NCBI GenBank assembly: GCA_910575505.1
Contig: CAJTFK010000008.1
Span: 96,974 to 160,973 of the forward strand
DNA: 64,000 nt
Direction: 5' to 3'
Origin: Oscillospiraceae bacterium
Lineage (GTDB): Bacteria > Bacillota > Clostridia > Oscillospirales > Oscillospiraceae
A program made the translations under genes and the position numbers. Positions 35,312-43,708 of the stretch are shown here, in pieces (within the stretch, counting starts at the first letter, position 1; each line of letters begins with the position of its first letter). The notes below the pieces were generated by a model. That model was not told the DNA's origin. It searched no databases and saw only the letters and a list, made by a program, of their open reading frames with translations.

Positions 35312-35407
35312 CTAGCTGCCCTTGGTGTGCCGGTCAAGCCATTTGCATAAGTAGTAACAGACAACGCCTGCGGCCAGCGACACGAGGAAACTGGTAGTGA
35401 TACTCAA
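35312..35407 (-). CDS. 31-residue membrane peptide, probable type I toxin
   Basis: TTG-initiated ORF with an ideal ribosome site (GGAGGT, 7-nt spacing). Translation begins MSITTSFLVSLAAGVV and continues CYYLCKWLDRHTKGS. One transmembrane helix (about 6-22) is followed by a short basic tail, the classic shape of type I toxins. Its mRNA ends at 35264-35307 shared with small RNA C. I recall many unnamed Clostridial peptides ending in CKWLDRHxKG, but this was not searched. Toxicity is inference. Confidence 0.72.
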   Translation of the reverse strand: MSITTSFLVSLAAGVVCYYLCKWLDRHTKGS

Positions 35408-35431
35408 AGTACCCACCTCCTTCCTGTTGCC

Positions 35432-35460
35432 AGTATAGGAGGGCAGCATCTACAGTATAA
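35432..35460 (-). promoter_or_regulatory. Putative promoter of the peptide mRNA
   Basis: TTATAC (35455-35460), 17 bp, TATACT (35432-35437) on the minus strand. The start would be near 35425, leaving ~18 nt before the start codon's ribosome site, so the mRNA is about 160 nt. A second TATACT overlaps at 35454-35459. Confidence 0.5.
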
Positions 35461-35483
35461 CAAATTTCGACAGGCGCCGCAAG

Positions 35484-35521
35484 AAAAACCGCCGCTGTCC
35501 ACACGGAACAGCGGCGGTTTT
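35484..35521 (-). terminator. glmS terminator
   Basis: 14-bp stem (35485-35498 with 35508-35521), 9-nt loop and a T-run on the minus strand, 10 bp past the glmS stop. Confidence 0.9.
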
Positions 35522-35531
35522 GTCAGCAAAA

Positions 35532-37370
35532 TTATTCCACCGTCACCGACTTTGCCAGGTTCCTGGGCTTGTCGATGTCGCAGCCTCTTTGCAGGGCCAC
35601 GTAATAGGCGAACAGCTGGAGGGGCACGATGCCCAAAGACGGCTGGAGCAGGGGGTGGGTCTCCGGCACGGAGAGGACCGCGTCGGCGGTTTTGGCCATC
35701 CGCTCCCGATGGGTCTCGGTGGTCACCGCCAGCACCTCGGCCCCCCGGGCCTTGACCTCCACCACGTTGCTCATGGCCTTGTCAAAGAGGGCGGCGTGGG
35801 TGCCCAGAGCCACCACCAGCGTGCCGGGCTCAATCAGGGAGATGGTCCCGTGCTTGAGCTCGCCGGAGGCGTAGGCCTCCGAATGGATGTAGCTGATTTC
35901 CTTGAGCTTGAGGGAGCCCTCCAGCCCCATGGCGTAGTCCAGGTTCCGGCCGATGAAGAAAATGGAGTCATGATTGAAATAGCGTGAGGCAAAATACTGG
36001 GCGCCGGCGTAGTCCGTGAGATACTGCCGCATTTTGTCCGGCAGGCGCTGGAGCTCCGTCAGGATCTCTCCGTATTCGGCGGGGGAGACGGTGCCCAGCA
36101 GGTCCGCCAGATACAGGCCAATCAGGTCCAGGGCCGCCAGCTGGGTGGAATAGCCCTTGCTGGTGGCCACGGCGATTTCCGGCCCGGCCCAGGTGTAGAG
36201 CACGTCGTCCGCCTCCCGGGCGATGGAGCTGCCCACCACGTTGCACACCGCCAGAGTCCGGCCCCCCAGCCGCTTGGCCTCTCTCAGGGCGGCCATGGTG
36301 TCCAGAGTCTCGCCGGACTGGCTGATGGCGATGACCAGGGTGCGGCTGTCCACCAAAGGCTGACTGTACCGGAATTCAGAGGCCAGAGCCACCTCCACCG
36401 GGCGGCGCAGCAGACGTTCCCAGACGTATTTGCCCACGATGCCCGCATGATAGGCGGAGCCGCAGGCAATCATATAGATGCGAGAGATGTTTTTTGCCTC
36501 TTCCGCCGTGAGACGGAAGCCGTCCAGAACGACGCGGTTCTCCCGAATGCGGGGGGCGACGGTTTTTTGAATGGCGTCGGGCTGTTCCAGAATCTCCTTG
36601 AACATGAAGTGAGGATAGCCGCCCTTTTCCGCCGCCGCCGCGTCCCAGTCCACATGACTGTGCTCCTTCACCACGGGGTCCATCTCATGGTTGAACACAT
36701 CCGCGCTGTCCGCCGTCAGAACGGCGATTTCCCCGTCGCTCATGTAGACCACATCCCGGGTGTGGCGGAGGATGGCCGTCACGTCCGAGGCGATGAAGTT
36801 TCCGTTTTCACCGAAGCCCAGGATCAGGGGACTGTCCTTCCGGGCGGCGATGAGGGCGTTGGGATAGTCGGCGCAGATGATGCCGAAGGCATAGCTGCCC
36901 TCAATGCGCCGCAGCACCCGGCCCACGGCCTCCAGCATGCTGCCGCACTCCTTGTAATGGAATTCCAGCAGCTGGGCCACCACCTCCGTATCCGTGTCGG
37001 AGGTAAAGACAACGCCGTGGTTCAGAAGCTGCTCCTTGATTTCCAGATAGTTTTCGATGATGCCGTTGTGGACCAGGGCAATCCGCCCGTCGGAGCTGAC
37101 ATGGGGGTGGGCGTTGACGTCGTTGGGCTCGCCGTGAGTGGCCCAGCGGGTGTGGCCGATGCCCAGACAGCCCTCCAGATCCGCGCCGCCGCGGGTCAGG
37201 TCCGCCAGAACCTGGAGCCGGCCCTTGGACTTGCGGACCTGCAGGCCCTTTTCCCGGGACCGCACCGCCACACCGGCAGAGTCATAGCCCCGGTATTCCA
37301 TCTGCCGCAGGCCCTCCAGCAGGATAGGGGCCGCCTGTTCCCGGCCCACGAATCCGATGATTCCGCACAT
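35532..37370 (-). CDS. glmS: Glutamine-fructose-6-phosphate aminotransferase
   Basis: 612 residues. It converts fructose-6-phosphate and glutamine to glucosamine-6-phosphate, the first step of amino-sugar and peptidoglycan precursor synthesis. The start is fixed at 37370 because the mature N-terminal cysteine nucleophile must follow Met (MCGIIGFVG). Glutaminase residues (HTRWATHG, HNGIIENY) and two SIS isomerase domains (ACGSAYHAG, SQSGETLDT, and the C-terminal PRNLAKSVTVE) are intact. The leader carries a glmS ribozyme. pgi, which makes the substrate, diverges next to it. Confidence 0.98.
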   Translation of the reverse strand: MCGIIGFVGREQAAPILLEGLRQMEYRGYDSAGVAVRSREKGLQVRKSKGRLQVLADLTRGGADLEGCLGIGHTRWATHGEPNDVNAHPHVSSDGRIALVHNGIIENYLEIKEQLLNHGVVFTSDTDTEVVAQLLEFHYKECGSMLEAVGRVLRRIEGSYAFGIICADYPNALIAARKDSPLILGFGENGNFIASDVTAILRHTRDVVYMSDGEIAVLTADSADVFNHEMDPVVKEHSHVDWDAAAAEKGGYPHFMFKEILEQPDAIQKTVAPRIRENRVVLDGFRLTAEEAKNISRIYMIACGSAYHAGIVGKYVWERLLRRPVEVALASEFRYSQPLVDSRTLVIAISQSGETLDTMAALREAKRLGGRTLAVCNVVGSSIAREADDVLYTWAGPEIAVATSKGYSTQLAALDLIGLYLADLLGTVSPAEYGEILTELQRLPDKMRQYLTDYAGAQYFASRYFNHDSIFFIGRNLDYAMGLEGSLKLKEISYIHSEAYASGELKHGTISLIEPGTLVVALGTHAALFDKAMSNVVEVKARGAEVLAVTTETHRERMAKTADAVLSVPETHPLLQPSLGIVPLQLFAYYVALQRGCDIDKPRNLAKSVTVE

Positions 37371-37399
37371 ATGAAATGAGTTCCTCCTAATTCGATAGT

Positions 37400-37670
37400 C
37401 GATCAAGAGGACAAACGCGCAGTGATCTGTCTTCTTCTGGCGGCCGCGGCCCCTCTGTTTTGCGGTCGCCCGCATATTTAAGGCCGCGTATCGCGCCCGC
37501 CGGCGCGGAAGGGCATCCGCCGAATGCTTCGATTGCAGGGCTTGACAGCCCTGACGCTCCCTTCTCCTCGTCTTCGTCGGCGCAGGCTCCGTATCCTGCT
37601 TTGCCGGACCCTTTCCTTTTGGGGAAGGAGCCGGACCGGAACCGTGACGCCGAGATCTGGCGCTTCTGCA
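37400..37670 (-). ncRNA. glmS ribozyme (glucosamine-6-phosphate-activated)
   Basis: Minus-strand leader between the glmS promoter and start. Conserved core elements appear in order: AGCGCCAGA with the cleavage site between 37664 and 37663, GACGAGGAGAAGGGAG, ATCGAAGCATTCGGCGGATGCC (split across positions about 37540-37510), and CAGATCACTGCGCG near 37415. Glucosamine-6-phosphate would trigger self-cleavage and mRNA decay, giving feedback control of glmS. The exact 3' boundary is approximate. Confidence 0.92.
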
Positions 37671-37737
37671 TGGAATCCTGGGTTCCATGAACCTCCTTTC
37701 TCTCTGCGCTTTACAGCCTATGAAAAGCTGATGGTTT

Positions 37738-37766
37738 ATTATACTGAGGACGGAGAAAAAAGTCAA
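37738..37766 (-). promoter_or_regulatory. glmS promoter
   Basis: TTGACT (37761-37766), 17 bp, perfect TATAAT (37738-37743) on the minus strand. About 68 nt of transcript precede the ribozyme cleavage site. The 37767-38156 stretch between the divergent promoters shows no gene, only a small GGTCGTCT/AGACGACC hairpin near 37995. Confidence 0.85.
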
Positions 37767-38156
37767 CGGCAGGCGGGGTGTGGGGCGTGTCCGTTCACGC
37801 ATTTTATCAGAAGGAGGGGACGGGTTTTACGCCTGCCCCCTGCAATAACGCCTGCAGGGGCGGACCTCTGTGCCTGCCTATTCTCCCAACTGTGCCGGAC
37901 TTCCGGCAGACAGGCCGGGACAGGTCCCTGCATAAAAGCCCGGAATGGAACGCCTCCCGGGCGGCGTCAGGAAACGGAGCCGCAGAGGCCGGGTCGTCTG
38001 AAAAGACGACCGTCCGGACAAAACACGGCCCGCCGCAGCATCCGCCCCGCCCGGGAAACCGCCCGGAATTCCGGGGGACAGGCCGCAGCGGGGCCCTTGC
38101 AGGAAATGGCCGGCAAAAAAAGTTTGCATTTTTGGAAAGTTTTCTCACGGGATGCC

Positions 38157-38185
38157 TTGCCGTCAACCTGACAAGATGGTATACT
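38157..38185 (+). promoter_or_regulatory. pgi promoter
   Basis: TTGCCG (38157-38162), 17 bp, TATACT (38180-38185). Confidence 0.7.
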
Positions 38186-38251
38186 GGTTTAGAATCGGTT
38201 TTTGGTGAGAACCACAAAGACCGCAGTATAGAGTGGAAAGGAACATGTGAT

Positions 38252-39586
38252 ATGGTAAACGTTAAATCCTTCCAGATGGACGCCTTCCTGCCCGCGTCCT
38301 ATGAAGAGGCCCTGTCCTCCAGACTGGCCGAGGCTCAGGAGAAGCTCCAGAAGGGCACCGGCCTTGGACATGAGTTCACCGACTGGGTCCGGCTCCCTGA
38401 GAACTACGACAAAGAGGAGTTTGCCCGTATCCAGGCCGCCGCCGCCAAGATTCAGGCCGACTCCAGGGCGCTGGTTGTCATCGGGATCGGCGGGTCCTAT
38501 CTGGGCGCCCGGGGCGTGATTGAGTATCTGGGCTCCCCCAACTATAACCTGAAGAAAAAGGATACCCCCAACATCTACTTTATGGGCAACGGCCTGTCCT
38601 CCGACGCCATGCAGGAGGTGTTCGACATGATTGGGGATGATGATTTCTCTGTCAATGTCATCTCCAAGTCCGGCACCACCACCGAGCCCGCCGTGGCCTT
38701 CCGCTTTTTCCGGGAGGCTCTGGAAAAGAAGTACGGCAAAGAGGCCGCCAAGGGCCGCATCTATGCCACCACCGACAAGGCCCGGGGCGCGCTGAAATCC
38801 CTGGCCGATGCCGAGGGCTGGGAGAGCTTTGTGGTGCCCGACGGCGTGGGAGGCCGCTATTCCGTCCTCACCGCCGTGGGTCTGCTGCCCATTGCCGTGG
38901 CCGGCATCTCCATTGAGGAGCTGATGGCCGGCGCCGCCCGGATGATGGAGATCTGCCGCACAGCCTCCTATGAGAGTCCCGCCTGGAAATACGCCGCTCT
39001 CCGCTACTCCCTCTACGAGGCGGGCAAGCCCATTGAGGTGCTGGCCTGCTACGATCCCGCCTTCCGCTTCATGCTGGAGTGGTGGAAGCAGCTCTTCGGT
39101 GAGAGCGAGGGCAAGGACGGCAAGGGCATTTTCCCCGCCAGCGTGGAATTCACCGCCGACCTGCACTCCATGGGCCAGTATATGCAGGCCGGCACCCGGA
39201 ACATCTTTGAGACAGTGGTGCGCCTGGGTGCTTCCGCCCATCAGCTCTGCGTCCCCGCGGACGAGGTCAATGGCGACGGTCTGAACTTCCTGGCCGGAAA
39301 GTCCATGGACTATATCCGGGACAAGGCCATGGAGGGCACCCTGCTGGCCCACACCGAGGGCGGCGTGCCCAACGTCATCGTGGAGACCGGAGGCAAGACC
39401 GCCGGGGCCCTGGGCGAGCTGATTTATTTCTTTGAGTATTCCTGCGGCCTGTCCGGCTACCTGCTGGGGGTGAACCCCTTCGATCAGCCCGGCGTGGAGG
39501 CCTATAAGAAAAATATGTTCGCCCTGCTGGGCAAGCCCGGCTATGAGGAGCAGAAGGCCGCCCTGGAGGCCAAGCTGGCGAAATAA
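38252..39586 (+). CDS. pgi: Glucose-6-phosphate isomerase
   Basis: 444-residue short-form (Firmicute-type) phosphoglucose isomerase of glycolysis. Two SIS subdomains are visible: [13 protein letters not shown] and [11 protein letters not shown], with [13 protein letters not shown] and the late catalytic lysine region ([15 protein letters not shown]). The start at 38252 follows AAGGA at a normal distance; the frame stays open far upstream but would cross the promoter. It feeds fructose-6-phosphate to glycolysis and to GlmS, encoded divergently. A hairpin (39599-39619) follows the stop. Confidence 0.97.
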   Translation: MVNVKSFQMDAFLPASYEEALSSRLAEAQEKLQKGTGLGHEFTDWVRLPENYDKEEFARIQAAAAKIQADSRALVVIGIGGSYLGARGVIEYLGSPNYNLKKKDTPNIYFMGNGLSSDAMQEVFDMIGDDDFSVNVISKSGTTTEPAVAFRFFREALEKKYGKEAAKGRIYATTDKARGALKSLADAEGWESFVVPDGVGGRYSVLTAVGLLPIAVAGISIEELMAGAARMMEICRTASYESPAWKYAALRYSLYEAGKPIEVLACYDPAFRFMLEWWKQLFGESEGKDGKGIFPASVEFTADLHSMGQYMQAGTRNIFETVVRLGASAHQLCVPADEVNGDGLNFLAGKSMDYIRDKAMEGTLLAHTEGGVPNVIVETGGKTAGALGELIYFFEYSCGLSGYLLGVNPFDQPGVEAYKKNMFALLGKPGYEEQKAALEAKLAK

Positions 39587-39786
39587 CCGGAATGCGCCGG
39601 AAGGAGGAAACTCCTTCCGCCAGTCCCGGGGCTGCCGGCTTCCTCCGTGAGAAGGCCGGGGGATGCGCCCCTTTTCGCAAACGGAGAGGCGCGGCCATGA
39701 CGGGGATTTTCCCCCTTCAGGCTTTGCCGCGCCTTCTCCAATCGCGGAAGCAATCCATTCGCAATCCATTCTTTAAGGAGGAGCTT

Positions 39787-40944
39787 ATGAGACAGGCAAT
39801 TCAAATCGGCGCCGGCAATATCGGCCGGGGATTTATCGGAGCCCTGCTGGCTCAGGCGGGCTGGCACGTTACTTTTGCCGACGTGGTGGAGCCCATCATC
39901 GAGGCTCTGAACCGGGACCATGCCTACACAGTCCACATTCTGGACCGGGAGCCCGGCGAGATTGCCATTGAAAATGTGGACGGCGTGATTTCCACTGCTC
40001 CGGAGTTCGCCCAAAAGGTGGCTCAGTGCGACCTGATTACCACTGCCGTGGGGCCCAATGTGCTGCCGATTATCGCTAGGTCCATCGCTGCCGGCATCCA
40101 GGCCAGAAAGGCCGCCGGGAATACCGCCCCCATGAATGTGGTCTGCTGTGAAAACGGCCTGCGGACTACCACCCGTCTGAAAAACGAGGTTCTGAAGCAC
40201 CTGAATGAGGATGAGGCCGCTTTTCTGGAGGCCAACATCGGCTTTGCCGACTGCGCCGTGGACCGCATCTGCCCCAAGCCCAATTTTGACAACATCCTGG
40301 ACGCCGCCGTGGAGCGCTACTGCGAGTGGGACGTGGAGCGGGCCTCCTGGAAGGGGGAGCAGATGGAGATTCCCGGCATGACCTATGCCGACAATCTCAT
40401 GGCCTACCTGGAACGGAAGCTGTTCACCCTCAACAGCGGTCATGCCATCTGCGCCTACCTGGGCTATCTCAAGGGCTATGGGACCATCAAGGAGAGCATC
40501 GCGGACCCCTTCATCGGTGACACGGTCTATGCCGCTATCAAGGAGAGCGGCGAGGGCCTGATCCGGGAATTCGGCTTTGACCGTGAGGCCCATTTCGCTT
40601 ATGTGGACAAGATTTTCGGCCGTTATCAGAACCCCTTCCTGGAGGATGAGGTGCTGCGGGTGGGCCGGGAGCCCATCCGGAAGCTGGAGCCCGGCGACCG
40701 GCTCATCAAGCCCCTGACCACCACCGCTTCCTACGGCCTGCCGGTGAACCACCTGATCTTCGGTGCTGCCGCTGCCCTGCGGTTTGACTGTGCCGGGGAC
40801 CCCCAGAGCGCGGAGCTCATGGGGAAGATCCGGGAGGACGGCGCCGGAGCGGCCCTGACCCACTACTCCGGTCTGACGGCGGAAAACCCCCTGTTTGGCC
40901 GTATCCTGGATGTGTACCGGGCTTTGGGCATCGCCCGGAGCTGA
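39787..40944 (+). CDS. mtlD: Mannitol-1-phosphate 5-dehydrogenase
   Basis: 385-residue NAD-dependent polyol-phosphate dehydrogenase converting mannitol-1-phosphate to fructose-6-phosphate. The N-terminal fingerprint is IQIGAGNIGRGFIG; the polyol-dehydrogenase signature with catalytic lysine region appears as VDRICPKP and KLFTLNSGHAICAYLGYLKG. TAAGGAGG precedes the ATG. It is 200 bp downstream of pgi in the same direction. No mannitol PTS genes (mtlA, mtlF, mtlR) are present here, so import must be encoded elsewhere or the enzyme makes mannitol-1-phosphate as a redox sink. Confidence 0.95.
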   Translation: MRQAIQIGAGNIGRGFIGALLAQAGWHVTFADVVEPIIEALNRDHAYTVHILDREPGEIAIENVDGVISTAPEFAQKVAQCDLITTAVGPNVLPIIARSIAAGIQARKAAGNTAPMNVVCCENGLRTTTRLKNEVLKHLNEDEAAFLEANIGFADCAVDRICPKPNFDNILDAAVERYCEWDVERASWKGEQMEIPGMTYADNLMAYLERKLFTLNSGHAICAYLGYLKGYGTIKESIADPFIGDTVYAAIKESGEGLIREFGFDREAHFAYVDKIFGRYQNPFLEDEVLRVGREPIRKLEPGDRLIKPLTTTASYGLPVNHLIFGAAAALRFDCAGDPQSAELMGKIREDGAGAALTHYSGLTAENPLFGRILDVYRALGIARS

Positions 40945-41103
40945 AATGGCTTTTCTTATCCGTTCCGAGGAACAAAGACAAGCCGGTATTTGACAGGCTG
41001 AGAGGGACGCGTCAGGGTTCCTTTCCTTGTTTTGCCCGCCGGCATTTTCAGAAAGAGGGGAGCGCAGGAAAAGGGGAACCCCGATAAAGAAGTTTTCCTG
41101 ACG

Positions 41104-41146
41104 GGAGACAGCCGCATGATGCGAGAGCGTCATGCAGCTGTCTCTT
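41104..41146. terminator. Hairpin at the border of the accessory region
   Basis: 15-bp arms (about 41104-41118 and 41132-41146, one G-U), followed by TTTCTCG on the plus strand. Confidence 0.55.
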
Positions 41147-41232
41147 TCTCGTACTTGCTGTACTCCGGGGACAAGTCGATCTCCCCAATGGACGTATAAT
41201 GTACGTCAATCCGCTGGACATACCCGAGGCAG
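41130..41232 (-). pseudogene. C-terminal fragment, probably of a serine recombinase
   Basis: Minus-strand open frame ending GYVQRIDVHYTSIG-EIDLSPEYSKYEKETAA. The VHYTSIG pattern resembles the C-terminal strands of large serine recombinases (DUF4368-like). No upstream remainder is present, so it is a remnant. Otherwise 40945-41341 holds no gene. Confidence 0.4.
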
Positions 41233-41341
41233 GTAAAGTATAATAAATTGCGCAGTTTGAAAAGAGTATAAAAAAAGACAAGGTATGCAGCCCTCTGGTA
41301 GAATGAAGCAGCGACACCATTCTGAGAGGAGAGAGCAAACC

Positions 41342-41953
41342 ATGTCAGAGAAGATTGTACAGCAAAATGAAGAAGTAATCAAGGGTCAACTTAAGGAGCT
41401 GGTTCGCGGGAGCGTGGAAGAAACGCTGAATGAGCTGCTGAAGCAGGAAGCGGAGAAGCTGACCCAGGCAGCCCGGTATGAGCGAAATGAGGCTCGCCAG
41501 GGGTACCGCCCGCCACCTCCAGAGACGTTACGCTCTATGTGCCCCGCCTGAAGGGAGTCTCTTTTGAAACGGAAACGGCCATTATAGAGCGGTATCGCCG
41601 GCGTGAAAGCAGCGTGGAGAAAGCTTTCATCGAAATGTATCTGGCTGGCGTCTCGGTGCGCAGAGTAGAGGATATCACCGAGGCGCTGTGGGGAAAAGCA
41701 AGGTATCTCCGGCCACCATCAGCGAGCTGAACAAAAAGCGTATGTCTACATTGAGTCTTGGCGCAGCCGGCCTTTACGAGGCGGACGCTATCCGTATGTA
41801 TATATGGACGGGATCTATCTGCGGCGGAACTGGGGCGGAGAGTATGAGAATGCAGCCGTTCCGGTGGCGCTTGCGGTAAATGAGGACGGATACCGTGAAG
41901 TTCCTGGCGCCGCTGAGGGGATGAAAGAGGACAAGGCCAGTTGGGTCAGCTTC
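41342..41953 (+). pseudogene. IS256-family (mutator) transposase, frameshifted and truncated
   Basis: Starts MSEKIVQQNEEVIKGQLKEL, an IS256-type N-terminus. The reading moves through three frames: 41342-41517, then 41539-41690 (PRLKGVSFETETAIIERYRRR), then 41688-41770 and 41804-41953 (DGIYLRRNWGGEYEN). It stops being IS256-like at KEDKASWVSF, where the sequence continues directly into a serine recombinase. At least three frameshifts and loss of the C-terminal half make it non-functional. Confidence 0.85.
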
Positions 41954-42918
41954 TTGCTGATTGACGAGGAAGCCGCCGCTGTTGTCCGGCGTATTTTCTG
42001 TCTGAGCACAGAGGGCTACGGCCCCAGCCGGATTGCCGGGATACTGCGGGATGATAAAATTGATTGCCCTTCCGTCTACATGGGTAAGCGGGGGCAGGGG
42101 ACACAGCGGAACAGCTTTGATGCCTGCTGCCCCTATGACTGGAATGGGACAAGCATTTCGTATATTCTTGCAAAACCGGAATACATGGGACATACAGTCA
42201 ATTTCCGGATGTACAAGGAGTCCTATAAGGACAAACACTCTATTAAGCGTCCACCAGAGGAATGGATGATTATTGAGAATATTCATGAGGCCATCGTTGA
42301 CCCGAAAACCCGGGAATTGACTCAGCGGTTGCGTAAGACGGTATGGCGCACGGACACCACCGGCATCGCTAGTCCGCTGACTGGCCTGCTCTATTGTGCC
42401 GACTGTGGGACGTAAAGATGTATAATTATCGTGGTCGGGCGCAGGCAAGCAAGGAAAATCGCGGAAAAGACCCGGTGAGCGGTCTCTATCCCTACGATCA
42501 CTGCGATTGCTCTACCTATGCCCTGACATTTCGCCATACCAAGCAGAAGTGCTTTGGACATTACATCAGTACCAGAGACATCCGGGCACTGCTGCTGGAC
42601 GCCATCAGGACGGTCAGCGCCTACGCCATCTCCAATGAAGCGGAGTTTATTGAAAAAGTCCAAAGTCCGGCAGGCTCAGGCCGCATAGGATTTGAAGGGG
42701 AAACTCAATAAAGACCGCAAGCGCTCCAAAGAGCTGGCGTATTCCTCATAAAGAAACTTTACGAGGAATACGCCAGAGAGAAAATTTCAGAAAAGAGGTT
42801 TGAGGTGCTATCCAGTGAGTACGAGTAGGAACAAGAAGCATTGGAGGCGGCTATTACCCAGGATCAGGCTGAACTGGATGCCGTTGAAGTGGATAACGCC
42901 AAGGTAGACCAATTTCTA
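41954..42918 (+). pseudogene. Large serine recombinase, N-terminally truncated and frameshifted
   Basis: The recombinase domain begins abruptly at LIDEEAAAVVRRIFCLS and includes GYGPSRIAGILRDDKI and SISYILAKPEYMGHTVNF. The zinc beta-ribbon (LLYCADCG) is hit by a frameshift near 42412, after which the frame at 42394-42711 continues (KMYNYRGRAQ, CSTYALTFRH). Coiled-coil remnants (KISEKRFEVLSSEYE) run to the IS5 copy. The catalytic serine domain is missing. This enzyme type moves Tn4451/Tn5397-like elements, so a former mobilisable element stood here. Confidence 0.82.
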
Positions 42919-42919
42919 G

Positions 42920-43708
42920 GGAAGCGCTGATTTAATCCCCCGAAATGATAGAAGAGGTGATAATATAAGGAAAAAGGGGCGCGGGGTATGAAACAGGAAA
43001 GTTTCGGCGACATGGAATACAACTGCCGGAAAAAGAAGACAAAGCGGGAAGAATTTCCGGAGCTCATGGACGGGATCATTCCATGGGAGGAATGGGGGTC
43101 TCTGGTTGTGCCGCGCTATCCCAGCGGGAAGCGCCGCCGTCCCCCCATCGAGATTGAAACCGTGCTACGGATGTATCTGCTGCAATGCTGGTTCAGCTTA
43201 TCCGATGAAGGTGCAGAGGACGCCATTTATGACAGCTGTGCCATGCGCAAATTTAAGGGGATCAACTTTTTCGGGCAGGATATCCCGGATGCCACAACCC
43301 TGCTGCACTTCCGGCACCTGCTGGAGGACAAAGGCATTGGCAGGCTGTTTTTTGACGCCGTCAGCCGCGGTCTGGAAGGTGCGGGCCGGATGATGCGCGG
43401 CGGTACCCTTTGTGCGCTGCAAGGTGGAACACCCCTGCCGAATCGTGAAGAACATCTTCGGTTTCCAAAAGGCCGTTTACAGGGGACAGAGAAAGAACCT
43501 GAACCGCTTATACGTACTTTTTGCCAGGGCGAATCTGTATGTGCTTGCCCGGGCGGCTCCCCATGCCCTGCCCGGGGTTTTTGTGCCCTTCGACCGGGCT
43601 GGGATTGGAAAAGCGAGGAATTCATCCCCGAATATGGCCCGTTATTGGACGTTTACCATCACCTTTTGACTGTTTCCCTGATTTTTGACTGCTTTAATCA
43701 GCGCTTCC
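42920..43708 (+). mobile_element. IS5-family element, copy 1, internally deleted
   Basis: 789 bp bounded by terminal inverted repeats GGAAGCGCTGATT(T)AA at both ends, flanked by CTAG on the left and TTAG on the right, fitting the YTAR target of IS5. The transposase N-terminus (42988-43408, MKQESFGDMEYNCRKKK and LRMYLLQCWFSLSDEGAEDAIY) jumps to the C-terminal segment in another frame (43412-43580, CKVEHPCRIVKNIFGFQKAVY), so the DDE core is deleted. The right end abuts the stop codon of the flavoenzyme gene. Confidence 0.85.

Noticed and set aside
34981..35397. 138-codon ORF across the small-RNA array
   Set aside because: It crosses promoters and three hairpins, has no ribosome site, and its composition follows the repeats. 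The non-coding reading explains the conservation better.
37778..38251. 158-codon upstream extension of pgi
   Set aside because: It would include the pgi promoter, and the family N-terminus begins at 38252.
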